A DNA stretch of 64,000 bases from assembly GCA_965228265.1 (NCBI GenBank), contig OZ245804.1:1488001-1552000 (forward strand), written 5' to 3'. Both the position numbers and the translations under genes were made by a program. Each line of letters starts with the position of its first letter. Within the stretch, counting starts at the first letter, position 1. The notes under the pieces are model-generated. The model was not told the DNA's origin, did not search any database, and was given only the letters and a program-made list of their open reading frames with translations. Source of the stretch: GCA-2732755 sp965228265. GTDB taxonomy: Bacteria; Planctomycetota; Phycisphaerae; Phycisphaerales; UBA1924. Positions 17,258 to 25,424 of the stretch are shown one piece after another.

Positions 17258-18052
17258 TTAGGCCTGATCTGCGGGCGGTTCTAGCAGGTCCGGGCGACGG
17301 GCTCGCGTTCGGGAGGTCATCTGCTCCAGACGCCAGCGGGCGACAGCCTCGTGATCTCCCGAGAGCAGGACCTCGGGCACCTCCAGACCCTCCCAGACCC
17401 GGGGGCGGGTGTAGTGGGGGCAGTCGAGCAGGCGGGCGGCTTCGGGGATGCCAAGCTCCGCGAGCCACTTGGCCCGGAGCTTGGGGTTGATCGGCTCGCC
17501 CTTGGCGTCGGTCTCGGGGGCGGGGGCGAAGCTGTCCTGGATCGCGGATTCGGCGTCGCCAAGGGCTCCCGGGATGAGGCGGATGACAGCGTCCATCAGG
17601 ACCAGGGCCGCCAGTTCGCCCCCCGAGAGGATGTAGTCCCCGATCGAGATCTCGATGGGGTCGAGTTTCTGGATGACGCGTTCGTCGATGCCCTCGTAGT
17701 GGCCACAGAGCAGCAGCAGGCGGGGTTTGGAGGCGAGGTCTTCGACGAGGGCCTGGTTGAGGGGTCGGCCCTGGGGTGTCAAAAGGACACGGGTGGCGGG
17801 GCGGGGGTCGAGGGCCTCGGCGGCGTGGACGGCGTCCCAGATGGGCTGGCAGGACATCACCATGCCGGGCCCCCCGCCGAAGGGGCGTCGGTCGGTCTTG
17901 TCGTGCTTGTTGTCCGCGTAGTCGCGGATGTTGGTGGCGTGCCAATCGGCGAGGCCTGCGGCCCGTGCGCGCGCGGGGATGGAGATGCCCAGGGCCGCGG
18001 GGGCGTCGTGGCTGAACATCTCGGGGAAGGTTGTGAGGATGTCGAAGCGCAT
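17258..18052 (-). CDS. trmD: tRNA (guanine37-N1)-methyltransferase
   Basis: Methylates G37 next to the anticodon to prevent frameshifting. The 264-residue protein starts MRFDILTTFPEMF and has the SPOUT trefoil-knot motifs: GGGPGMVM, LCGHYEGIDERV and IGDYILSGGE. Length is normal. It lies between rpsP and rplS in the canonical order, but rimM, which often sits between rpsP and trmD, is absent. A 68-base paired hairpin repeat separates it from rpsP. Confidence 0.96.
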   Translation of the reverse strand: MRFDILTTFPEMFSHDAPAALGISIPARARAAGLADWHATNIRDYADNKHDKTDRRPFGGGPGMVMSCQPIWDAVHAAEALDPRPATRVLLTPQGRPLNQALVEDLASKPRLLLLCGHYEGIDERVIQKLDPIEISIGDYILSGGELAALVLMDAVIRLIPGALGDAESAIQDSFAPAPETDAKGEPINPKLRAKWLAELGIPEAARLLDCPHYTRPRVWEGLEVPEVLLSGDHEAVARWRLEQMTSRTRARRPDLLEPPADQA

Positions 18053-18078
18053 CGGGGAAGGGTAGTGACCGGAGAATC

Positions 18079-18146
18079 AGTGGCGGAGGCTGCCAGCCTC
18101 CGCGGAGTTGGAAAAAGAAAAGCGGAGGCTGGAAGCCTCCGCCACT
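18079..18146. repeat. Paired palindromic repeat, GCGGAGGCT family
   Basis: Outer arms AGTGGCGGAGGCT (18079-18091) and its exact inverse (18134-18146) enclose two inner hairpins, GCGGAGGCT-GCC-AGCCTCCGC and GCGGAGGCT-GGA-AGCCTCCGC. It has the same two-hairpin plan as the elements at 6918, 36111 and 40233 but an unrelated sequence. It lies inside the rpsP-trmD gap and may attenuate or stabilise the transcript. Confidence 0.85.
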
Positions 18147-18166
18147 GAGTCGGATTTCAAAGTTCT

Positions 18167-18589
18167 TTACTCGGCGGGGGCTTCTTCCGAAGCCTCGGCG
18201 GCCTTGGCTTCTTCCTCGGCCTTGGCAGCAGCGGCTTCGGCAGCGGCCTTGGCTTCGGCTTCGGCCTTGGCGGCGGCTTCCTTCTTCTCGCGGCGGGCGT
18301 TGTCCATCTTCCGGTCCATCTCGCGCTGCTTGGCGAGCTTGGGGGTCAGAAGGTCACGCTCGGCGAGCAGGTCGCGTACGGTGTCGGAGGGCTGAGCGCC
18401 CACGCTGAGCCAGTGCTTGACGCGGTCGGCGTTGATCTCGACGGATTCCTCGCCCTCGCCCGGGGTCGGGTTGAACCAGCCCAGACGCTCGAGGTACTTG
18501 CCGTTGCGCTTGAAGCGGGCGTCGACGGCGACGATGCGGTAGAAGGGGCGGTGCGAGCGGCCGTGACGTTGCATGCGAAGCTTGACCAT
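18167..18589 (-). CDS. rpsP: 30S ribosomal protein S16 with long Ala/Glu/Lys tail
   Basis: The 140-residue protein has a complete S16 core in its first 85 residues (MVKLRMQRHGRSHRPFYRIV, GKYLERLGWFNP, ADRVKHWLSVGAQPSDTV). The tail of about 50 residues is made of Ala, Glu and Lys and should be a charged helix. The start is the ATG followed by VKLRMQR, with GGAG eight bases upstream; the frame stays open further but the earlier residues do not fit S16. First gene of the rpsP-trmD-rplS run. Confidence 0.95.
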   Translation of the reverse strand: MVKLRMQRHGRSHRPFYRIVAVDARFKRNGKYLERLGWFNPTPGEGEESVEINADRVKHWLSVGAQPSDTVRDLLAERDLLTPKLAKQREMDRKMDNARREKKEAAAKAEAEAKAAAEAAAAKAEEEAKAAEASEEAPAE

Positions 18590-18715
18590 GTGTGTTTCTC
18601 CGTGGCTGGGGCGTTCGGCAGGTCGGGCCGAGTCGCGCCGTGGGGTGTTGTCGACCGGGGCCAATTCCGGTCGAGCGAGGGCAAGGATAGGCCGGTGGTG
18701 GGCTAAAGTCCTACC

Positions 18716-18730
18716 TGAGACCTTGTCTCA
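18716..18730. promoter_or_regulatory. Candidate 7-1-7 operator (Fur-like dyad)
   Basis: TGAGACCTTGTCTCA is a dyad with perfect 6-base arms around three bases, 24 bases before the PD40 protein's ATG. A closely related 15-mer lies upstream of feoA at 52352-52366, sharing 10 of 15 positions including the whole GTCTCA half. The TGAxAxx-N-xxTxTCA form resembles a Fur box. Binding is inferred. Confidence 0.45.
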
Positions 18731-18753
18731 ATGAGACCCCAGGAGAGCCGCAA

Positions 18754-19989
18754 ATGCCGATCCCGACGATTGTTGCCGCCGTGAGTGCCCTGTGCCTTGC
18801 CCAGCCGGGTGGGGGGGATGTCGTCAATGACGACCCGAAGGCGGAGTCGAGGTTTCTCGGCGAGGTTCGGCAGTTGACGTTCGCGGAGGACTGGGCGAAG
18901 GCGGGGGAGAGCTATTTCTCTCCGGATGGGAAGTGGGTGGTTTTCCAGGCGGTGCCACAGGCCGAGGAAGGCGAGGAGCCGGGCTCGCATTACGGCATGT
19001 ATGTGGCTTCGTACCAAGAGGGTCAATTGGGCCATGCGACTTTGATGAGCGAGGCGGGCTCGGCGAACACATGCGGATGGTTCCATCCCGAGATGGAGTA
19101 CCGTCTGATCTTCGGATCCACGATTGCGGCTCCCAAGGAAGAGAACCAGCCGGGGTATCAGCGAGGCTCGGGCCGATACCGCTGGGCGTTTCCGACCGAG
19201 ATGAACGTGGTCGCGATCGACCTTGCCAGCGTGACGACGACGGCTACGGGCTATGACGAAAGCGGCCAACAAAGTGCGTCGCGAACGGGTCCGTATCTCG
19301 CTCCGGATGTCAGAACGAACCCGTCGTACAGGCATGGCCCCGCGTACGAGATTCTCTTTGAGCGCGAGGGCTACACCGCCGAGTGCTCGTACTCGCCCGA
19401 CGCACGTCACATCCTCTACGCGCAGGTCGACGAGGCGAAATCGAACGAGATCGGGCGGCCGGACGCGGACATCTGGGTGTTCGACACGGAGACAGAAGAG
19501 CACACGATTCTTGTTGAGGCGGACGGGTACGACGGCGGGCCGTTCTTCTCGCCCGACGGCAAGTGGATCTGCTACCGCTCGGACCGCAAGGGCGACAACC
19601 TGCTCCAGCTGTTCGTGTCGGAGCTGGCGTACGACGAATCGGGCCAAATCACCGGGATTTCGCGGGAGATTCAGCTGACAAACAACAGGCACGTCAACTG
19701 GGCGCCCTTCTGGCACCCGTCGGGCGAGTTCCTGGTGTACGCGTCGAGCGAGGTGAGTCACGGCAACTACGAGGTCTTTGCGATCCCGTTCGATGCGAAC
19801 GAGCCTGAGAAGAATCAGGAGCCGGTGCGGATCACGTACGCGTCGGGGTTTGACGGCTTGCCGGTCTTCAGCGCCGACGGCGAGTGGATGATGTGGACCG
19901 CGCAGCGCGGCGAGGATCGCTCGCCCGACGGCAAGGCTTCGAGCCAGCTCTGGATAGCCAAGTGGAAGGGGCTTGAAGGGGCGGAGTGA
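18754..19989 (+). CDS. Secreted PD40/TolB-like beta-propeller protein
   Basis: The 411-residue protein has a short signal-like N-terminus (about 17 residues) and several PD40 units of the form SPDGKW, at about 56, 270 and 385, as in TolB and other WD40-like propellers. It is predicted to be periplasmic or surface exposed, binding a partner rather than catalysing a reaction. The RBS AGGAGA lies just upstream of the ATG. A dyad resembling an iron-regulator box covers the promoter region, and a repeat block follows the gene. Confidence 0.78.
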   Translation: MPIPTIVAAVSALCLAQPGGGDVVNDDPKAESRFLGEVRQLTFAEDWAKAGESYFSPDGKWVVFQAVPQAEEGEEPGSHYGMYVASYQEGQLGHATLMSEAGSANTCGWFHPEMEYRLIFGSTIAAPKEENQPGYQRGSGRYRWAFPTEMNVVAIDLASVTTTATGYDESGQQSASRTGPYLAPDVRTNPSYRHGPAYEILFEREGYTAECSYSPDARHILYAQVDEAKSNEIGRPDADIWVFDTETEEHTILVEADGYDGGPFFSPDGKWICYRSDRKGDNLLQLFVSELAYDESGQITGISREIQLTNNRHVNWAPFWHPSGEFLVYASSEVSHGNYEVFAIPFDANEPEKNQEPVRITYASGFDGLPVFSADGEWMMWTAQRGEDRSPDGKASSQLWIAKWKGLEGAE

Positions 19990-20030
19990 ATTTTGCTCTC
20001 TCTTCACTCGAGGGAGTGGAGATGCGAAGA

Positions 20031-20147
20031 CCCTCATCCGCCTCGCTTTGCTCGGCACCTTCTCCTCAGGTGGGAGAAGGAGGAAGGGTGAAGACTCCTC
20101 TCTGTCCGCTGGTGCGGACATCTCTCCGGTGGGGAGAGAGAGGAAGA
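20031..20147. repeat. Composite palindromic repeat (CCCTCATCC... type)
   Basis: The left half (20031-20085) starts CCCTCATCCG and contains a CACCTTCTCCTCA-GGTGGGAGAAGG hairpin. The right half (20092-20147) contains TCCTCTCT...TCTCTCCGGTGGGGAGAGAGAGGA with an inner GTCCGCTGGTGCGGAC hairpin. The left half recurs inside the M19 dipeptidase gene near 59336-59390. It fills the gap between two convergent genes and could act as a terminator for both. Confidence 0.75.
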
Positions 20148-20148
20148 T

Positions 20149-20589
20149 TTACTCTTCGTCGAGTTCTTTGCCTTTGATGGTCAGGCCGAGCGGGACGATG
20201 GTTTTGTCCATGACCGAGGCGAGGGTGGCGGCTCCGAGTTTTTTGCGCGCGATGGCTGCGAGTTCGTCCATCGCGATGTGCAGCGGGCAGAGCTGGTCTT
20301 TGTGTTCGGGCAGGTCGATCGGGCATTTGGTGATGCGTTGGATCGGCTCGAAGCAGTCGACGATGTCGAGCAGTGTGATCTGGTCGGCGGGTTTGGAGAG
20401 CCAGAACCCGCCGGAGGGGCCACGTTGGGACTCGATGATGCCGGCCTCTGAGAGGGTCTGGAGCACTTTGGACATGTAGCGGACCGGGACACGGGTTTTT
20501 TCAGCGATCTCAGTGGCCGTGGCGCGGCCGTGGCTCTGGGAGAGCAGAACGGTGGCCCTGAGCGCGTATTCGGTCGTCCTTGAAAACAC
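20149..20589 (-). CDS. Rrf2-family transcriptional regulator
   Basis: The 146-residue protein has an N-terminal winged helix (FSRTTEYALRA, then RVPVRYMSKVLQTLSEAG and the wing SQRGPSGGFWLSK), matching IscR, NsrR and related sensors. Three Cys (79, 89, 101) lie where the iron-sulfur cluster is bound in that family, but the C-x9-C-x11-C spacing differs from IscR. It is divergent from the cbb3 oxidase operon, so it probably senses redox state, NO or oxygen and controls that operon. The signal is inferred. Confidence 0.85.
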   Translation of the reverse strand: MFSRTTEYALRATVLLSQSHGRATATEIAEKTRVPVRYMSKVLQTLSEAGIIESQRGPSGGFWLSKPADQITLLDIVDCFEPIQRITKCPIDLPEHKDQLCPLHIAMDELAAIARKKLGAATLASVMDKTIVPLGLTIKGKELDEE

Positions 20590-20618
20590 GGGGTCACCTG
20601 TGTGTCGTCTCCGGGCGG

Positions 20619-20647
20619 AGTATCGCCTGTTCGGTTCGGCGGATCAA
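20619..20647 (-). promoter_or_regulatory. Candidate promoter of the Rrf2 gene
   Basis: On the minus strand TTGATC and GATACT are separated by 17 bases, a good sigma-70 layout. It is back to back with the oxidase promoter candidate. Confidence 0.4.
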
Positions 20648-20658
20648 TTTGGACCAAA
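20648..20658. promoter_or_regulatory. Candidate operator TTTGG-A-CCAAA
   Basis: A perfect 11-base inverted repeat lies exactly between the two divergent promoter candidates, just behind both -35 regions. This is a plausible binding site for the adjacent Rrf2 regulator. It is short, so chance occurrence is possible. Confidence 0.35.
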
Positions 20659-20664
20659 GTTGTC

Positions 20665-20692
20665 TTGAATACTTGACGACGTGTTCTATAAG
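20665..20692 (+). promoter_or_regulatory. Candidate promoter of the cbb3 oxidase operon
   Basis: TTGAAT (20665-20670) and TATAAG (20687-20692) are separated by 16 bases in a locally AT-rich stretch. The transcript would have a leader of roughly 120 bases before the ccoNO ATG. Confidence 0.45.
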
Positions 20693-20819
20693 AGCATATG
20701 TATATCTATTATTCGATGTCAGAGGGCGTCGGCCGATCAAAGTGGCCGATCTGGAGTGTGCGGGTCCGATATCTCAGGGTTGAGGCGGCCGGTACTGGTC
20801 CGAGCGGGGAGTCGATCTG

Positions 20820-23144
20820 ATGGCGTTCGAGTTTCAATCTTCGGGGTCGGCTTCTCAGCTCGAGAGTTTCTCATATGACGATGCGATCGTGCGGAAATTC
20901 TTCTGGGCGACACTGATCTGGGGCATTGTGGCGTTCCTGGTCGGGGTGATCCTGGCGGTGCAGCTTGCGTACCCGCAGGCGAACTTCATCCCGCAGGTCG
21001 CGTTCGGTCGGCTCAGGCCCCTGCACACGAACGCGGCGATCTTCGCGTTCGCGGGGAATGCGATTTTCACGGCGGTTTATTACTCGACGCAGCGCCTGTG
21101 CAAGGCGCGGATGTGGTCGGACAAACTCAGCAAGCTTCATTTCTGGGGCTGGCAGCTGATCATCGTGTCGGCGGCGATCACGCTGCCCTTGGGCGTCACG
21201 CAGAGCAAGGAGTACGCGGAGCTCGAGTGGCCGATCGATCTTGCGATCGCGGTGGTGTGGCTCGGGTTCTTCGGGACGAACTTCCTGATGACGCTGGTCA
21301 AGCGTCGCGAGCGGCACATGTACGTCGCGCTCTGGTTCTACATCGCCAGTCTCGTGGCGGTGACGATCCTGCACGTCTTCAACAACCTGTGGATCCCGGT
21401 GGGTGTGGTCCAGTTCCTGCAGACGGGCGAGTTCGGGTCGGCCGAGACGGTCATGAAGAGCTACCCGCTGTACGCGGGTGTGCAGGACGCGTTCATGCAG
21501 TGGTGGTACGGGCACAACGCGGTGGCGTTCTTCCTGACCACGCCATTCCTCGGGCTGATGTACTACTTCCTGCCCAAGGCGGCCAACAGGCCGGTGTTCA
21601 GCTACAAGCTCTCGATCATCCACTTCTGGAGCCTGGTGTTTATTTACATCTGGGCGGGGCCTCACCATCTGCATTACACGGCCTTGCCGCAGTGGGCTTC
21701 GACACTGGGCATGGTGTTCAGCCTGATGCTCTGGATGCCCAGCTGGGGCGGGATGATCAACGGCCTGCTCACGCTCCGCGGTGCGTGGCACAAGGTGGCG
21801 ACGGACCCGGTGCTGAAGTTCTTTGTGGTGGGGGTGACGTTCTACGGCATGTCGACGTTCGAGGGGCCGTTGCTCTCGGTGAAGACCGTCAATGCGCTGA
21901 GCCACTACACGGACTGGACGATCGCGCACGTGCACTCGGGCACGCTGGGCTGGAACTCGTTCATGACGTTTGGGATGCTGTACTGGCTGGCGCCGAGGAT
22001 TTTCCAGACGGGCAAGATCCACTCGGAGAAGCTGGTCTCGCTCCACTTCTGGGTGGGCACGGTCGGGATTCTGCTGTACGTGATCTCGATCTACACGGCT
22101 GGCATCACGCAGGGTCTGATGTGGCGTGCTTTCGATGAGAGCGGCCAGCTGATGTACCCGGAGTTCATCGAGACGGTGACGAGGCTGATGCCCTTCTACT
22201 GGATCCGGGCGATCGGCGGGACGCTGTTCCTCTTGAGCGCGTGCCTGGGCGGGTACAACCTGGTGATGACGTGGATGGCGCGTCCGAAGAAATACGAGGT
22301 GCCCGTGCACGAGGCGCCGGCGTTGTCGAAGGAATACGACGACGGGCCGCCGGCGGTCTCGCGTCTGACCGCCAACGCGGGCATCGGCCACGCGGGCGAT
22401 CGGTTCCTGCAGGGTCACTGGCACCGGCGCTGGGAGCGTCTGCCGGTGCGGTTTACGGTGTGGGTGGTCGTCGCGGTGGGGGTGGCCTCGCTGTTCGAGA
22501 TCATCCCGACGTTCCTGATCAAGTCGAACATCCCGACGATCTCGACGGTGCTGCCCTACACGCCGCTGGAGGTGGCCGGGCGTGATATTTATATCGCGGA
22601 GGGGTGTTACAACTGCCACTCGCAGATGGTGCGTCCGATTTACGCGGAGACGCAGCGTTACGGCGAGTACTCGAAGCCGGGCGAGTTCGTGTATGACCGG
22701 CCGTTCCAGTGGGGCAGCCGGCGCATCGGTCCGGACCTGGCGCGTGAGGGCGTGAACAACCCGAACACGTCGTGGCATTACCAGCACTTCGAGGATCCGC
22801 AGGTCTTTACGGCGGGCTCGATCATGCCGAGCTACAAGCACCTGATCGAGGGCGATCTGGATTATGGTCAGATCCAGTCTCGGATCCGGGCGCTGGCGAT
22901 GATCGGGACGCCTTACGGCGAGGCCGTGAAGAACGCCGAGGCGATGGCGCGTGAGCAGGCGCAGGTGATCGCGGATGACATCCGTGCGCAGATGCCCGGC
23001 GTGGAACTGCCCGAGGATCTTGAGAACAAGAAGGTGATCTCGCTCATCGCGTACGTCACGCGGCTTGGGACGGACATCTACAGGACGCCCGAGCCTGCTG
23101 CTGATGAAGCGGCGCCGGCGGCCGAGGAAGGGGGTGCCCAGTGA
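20820..23144 (+). CDS. ccoNO: cbb3-type cytochrome c oxidase, fused subunits I and II (CcoN-CcoO)
   Basis: Reduces O2 to water with cytochrome c electrons and pumps protons in the inner membrane. Residues 1-490 are CcoN with about twelve membrane helices. His69 and the IAHVHSG pair (His370, His372) should bind hemes; His232, His282 and His283 (WWYGHN, GPHHLHY) should bind CuB. A linker of about 50 residues leads to CcoO, with one membrane helix (545-565), the heme c site CYNCH at 596-600 and QMVRP. Fusion of N and O into 774 residues is found in several phyla but is not the proteobacterial form. GGGGAG precedes the ATG. Confidence 0.95.
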   Translation: MAFEFQSSGSASQLESFSYDDAIVRKFFWATLIWGIVAFLVGVILAVQLAYPQANFIPQVAFGRLRPLHTNAAIFAFAGNAIFTAVYYSTQRLCKARMWSDKLSKLHFWGWQLIIVSAAITLPLGVTQSKEYAELEWPIDLAIAVVWLGFFGTNFLMTLVKRRERHMYVALWFYIASLVAVTILHVFNNLWIPVGVVQFLQTGEFGSAETVMKSYPLYAGVQDAFMQWWYGHNAVAFFLTTPFLGLMYYFLPKAANRPVFSYKLSIIHFWSLVFIYIWAGPHHLHYTALPQWASTLGMVFSLMLWMPSWGGMINGLLTLRGAWHKVATDPVLKFFVVGVTFYGMSTFEGPLLSVKTVNALSHYTDWTIAHVHSGTLGWNSFMTFGMLYWLAPRIFQTGKIHSEKLVSLHFWVGTVGILLYVISIYTAGITQGLMWRAFDESGQLMYPEFIETVTRLMPFYWIRAIGGTLFLLSACLGGYNLVMTWMARPKKYEVPVHEAPALSKEYDDGPPAVSRLTANAGIGHAGDRFLQGHWHRRWERLPVRFTVWVVVAVGVASLFEIIPTFLIKSNIPTISTVLPYTPLEVAGRDIYIAEGCYNCHSQMVRPIYAETQRYGEYSKPGEFVYDRPFQWGSRRIGPDLAREGVNNPNTSWHYQHFEDPQVFTAGSIMPSYKHLIEGDLDYGQIQSRIRALAMIGTPYGEAVKNAEAMAREQAQVIADDIRAQMPGVELPEDLENKKVISLIAYVTRLGTDIYRTPEPAADEAAPAAEEGGAQ

Positions 23145-23332
23145 GGCTCACCGACATCATGAGCCACATGGCTCTTTCGGTCTGGGCAGAGATCGCATTG
23201 GTGATCTTTCAGATCGTGTTCGTTCTGGTGGTGGCGAGGGTGCTGTTTGCCCCGAAGTCGGAGGTGCGTCGCATCGCGTCGTTGCCGCTGGACGATGACA
23301 ACGAGACGCGCCTGTTTGAGGAGGTGGAGTAA
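23141..23332 (+). CDS. Small cbb3 oxidase subunit (CcoQ-like)
   Basis: The 63-residue protein has one membrane helix at about 14-36 and a charged C-terminus. It overlaps the ccoNO stop by four bases with a GTG start and lies directly before ccoP, the usual place of CcoQ/FixQ. CcoQ stabilises the oxidase against oxygen. Sequence identity to known CcoQ is low, so position and topology carry the assignment. Confidence 0.75.
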   Translation: MRLTDIMSHMALSVWAEIALVIFQIVFVLVVARVLFAPKSEVRRIASLPLDDDNETRLFEEVE

Positions 23333-23335
23333 GCC

Positions 23336-23938
23336 ATGCCGCACGATCCGCAGGTGCTCGAGCACGAATACGACGGGATCCAGGAGTTCGACAACCCGAC
23401 GCCGGGCTGGTGGCACTTCCTGTTCTGGTTGTTCGTGGTGTTCAGTTTCTTTTACGTGATGATGGACTTCTCGGCGAGTCCGTTCCTGCCCGGGTACAAG
23501 GCGAACTACGACAAGGCCGTCCTGGCGGCGACGATGAAGAAGTTCGAGACGCTGGGCGACCTGGAGCCGAACGCGACGACGTTCGCGTCGTTCACCAAGA
23601 GCGAGGAGTGGATGAACTACGCGGCGAGCACGTTCTCGTCGAACTGCGCTTCGTGTCACGGTCCCGACGGCGGGGGTGTGGTGGGTCCGAACCTGACCGA
23701 CGATTACGGCAAGAACATCAAGACGATCGAAGACATCTACACCGTGATCGACAAGGGCGCAGCGGGGGGCGCGATGCCCGCGTGGGGGCAGCGGTTCCAC
23801 CCGAACGACATGGTGCTGCTCACGTCGTATGTCGCGTCGCTGCGTGGGAAGTCGCCCCAGATGGCCAAAGCGCCCGAGGGCGAGATCATGGAGCCCTGGC
23901 CAGACGCCCCGGCTCCGGTGCTGGATCAAGGCGAGTAG
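23336..23938 (+). CDS. ccoP: cbb3 oxidase subunit III (CcoP), single-heme form
   Basis: The 200-residue protein has the FixP N-terminal domain (HEYDGIQEFDNPTPGWW) leading into one membrane helix at about 27-45. A single class I cytochrome c domain follows, with CASCH at 104-108 and the axial Met in GGAMPAWG. Proteobacterial CcoP has two heme c sites and about 290 residues; here only one is present. It would pass electrons to CcoO. It starts three bases after the CcoQ-like gene. Confidence 0.93.
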   Translation: MPHDPQVLEHEYDGIQEFDNPTPGWWHFLFWLFVVFSFFYVMMDFSASPFLPGYKANYDKAVLAATMKKFETLGDLEPNATTFASFTKSEEWMNYAASTFSSNCASCHGPDGGGVVGPNLTDDYGKNIKTIEDIYTVIDKGAAGGAMPAWGQRFHPNDMVLLTSYVASLRGKSPQMAKAPEGEIMEPWPDAPAPVLDQGE

Positions 23939-23975
23939 TCCGGTGTGACGCCAAGCCGCGTCCGAAAGGTGTGAG

Positions 23976-25424
23976 ATGTCCGGCGCCCCACAACCAGAAC
24001 TGCAGGTGCTCTCGACGCTGAATGCTGACGGCTCGCGTCGATGGTTGAAGCCGAAGGTTTCGCCCGGTCGGTTTCTGAATCGCAGGCGGGTCGTGGGGTA
24101 CACGCTGATCGCGTTCTTCTGCACGCTGCCGCACCTGCGGATCGCGGGCAAGCCGCCGATCCTGCTCGATCTGGTGCACCGTGAGTTCACGTTCTTCGGT
24201 GTGACGCTCTATCCGACGGACACGCTGCTGTTTGCGCTTCTGATGTTGAGTGTGTTTCTGTCGGTCTTCTTTCTGACGGCGCTCTTCGGGCGTGTGTGGT
24301 GCGGGTGGGGATGCCCGCAGACGGTGTATCTCGAGTTCGTGTACCGCCCGATCGAGCGGTTCTTCGAGGGAACGCCGGGGCGCAAGGCGAAGAAGGGCGC
24401 GTGGCGCAAGCCGGCCAAGCTGGTGACGTATCTGCTCATCTCGTTCTTACTTGCCAACACCTTCATCGCGTACTTCGTGGGGACGGACAATCTGTTCGAG
24501 TGGATGACGGGTTCGCCATTTACGCATCCGGTGGGGTTCCTCGTGATGGCGATCACGACGTTCCTGATGATGTTCGACTTCGCGTTCTTTCGCGAGCAGG
24601 TCTGCATCGTGGCCTGCCCGTACGGGCGGATGCAATCGGTGATGCTGGATCGCAACTCGCTGATCATCACGTACGACGAGAAGCGTGGTGAGCCGCGGGG
24701 CAAGAAGAAGCGGGCGGCCAAGGCAGAGGCTGGTGTCTCGCTCACGGTGCTCCCCGAGGAGCAGGCGCAGGGCGACTGCATCGATTGCAAGATGTGCGTC
24801 ACGACGTGCCCGACGGGCATTGATATCCGCGATGGTTTGCAGCTCGAGTGCGTGAACTGCGCCCAGTGTATCGACGCGTGCGACGCGATCATGGACAAGA
24901 TCGGCAGGCCCCGCGGTCTGATCCGGTATGGCTCGCAGGCGTCGGTCTTTGACGGGAAGAAGCCCAGGTTCCTGAGGCCGCGGACGATGATCTATCCCAC
25001 GATCATCGCCGGTTTGCTCGCGGCGTTCACGTTTGTGCTGCTGACCCGGTCGCCGGCGTACATCTCGATCCTGCGTCAGCGTGGCGCGCCGTTCGCGGTG
25101 CTCGAGGACGGCTCGGTCGTGAACGCGGTGACGGTGAAGGTGCAGAACCGCAGGCCGGGGGAGTCCGCGTACAGCTTCTCGCTCGTGGATGTGGACGGTG
25201 GCGTTGTGGAGATCTCGGGCGAGGCGTTTGTGGTCGGGTCGCAGGAGACGCTCGGTCGTCCGATGCTGCTCAAGGCGCCGGCCTCGTCGTTCCCGCAGGG
25301 CGAACGCGACGTCACGATCCGGGTGACGGATGATGACGGCTACGCGAAGGATGTGAAGTACCGCATGATCGCGCCGGTGTACAAGCCGGGAATCCAGAGC
25401 GGCAAGGAGCAGGGCGATGGCTGA
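23976..25424 (+). CDS. ccoG: cbb3 oxidase accessory protein CcoG (FixG-like ferredoxin)
   Basis: The 482-residue membrane protein is thought to reduce copper during assembly of the oxidase. It has several membrane helices and a CGWGCPQTVYLEF motif near 108-120. Two 4Fe-4S motifs follow (CIDCKMCVTTCPTG and CVNCAQCIDACD), and then a C-terminal Ig-like periplasmic domain. All these are hallmarks of the RdxA/FixG family. Its end overlaps the next gene by eight bases. Confidence 0.93.
   Translation: MSGAPQPELQVLSTLNADGSRRWLKPKVSPGRFLNRRRVVGYTLIAFFCTLPHLRIAGKPPILLDLVHREFTFFGVTLYPTDTLLFALLMLSVFLSVFFLTALFGRVWCGWGCPQTVYLEFVYRPIERFFEGTPGRKAKKGAWRKPAKLVTYLLISFLLANTFIAYFVGTDNLFEWMTGSPFTHPVGFLVMAITTFLMMFDFAFFREQVCIVACPYGRMQSVMLDRNSLIITYDEKRGEPRGKKKRAAKAEAGVSLTVLPEEQAQGDCIDCKMCVTTCPTGIDIRDGLQLECVNCAQCIDACDAIMDKIGRPRGLIRYGSQASVFDGKKPRFLRPRTMIYPTIIAGLLAAFTFVLLTRSPAYISILRQRGAPFAVLEDGSVVNAVTVKVQNRRPGESAYSFSLVDVDGGVVEISGEAFVVGSQETLGRPMLLKAPASSFPQGERDVTIRVTDDDGYAKDVKYRMIAPVYKPGIQSGKEQGDG

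Noticed and set aside
20871..22841. Long minus-strand frame opposite ccoNO
   Set aside because: Arg/His/Gln-rich shadow of a highly supported gene.
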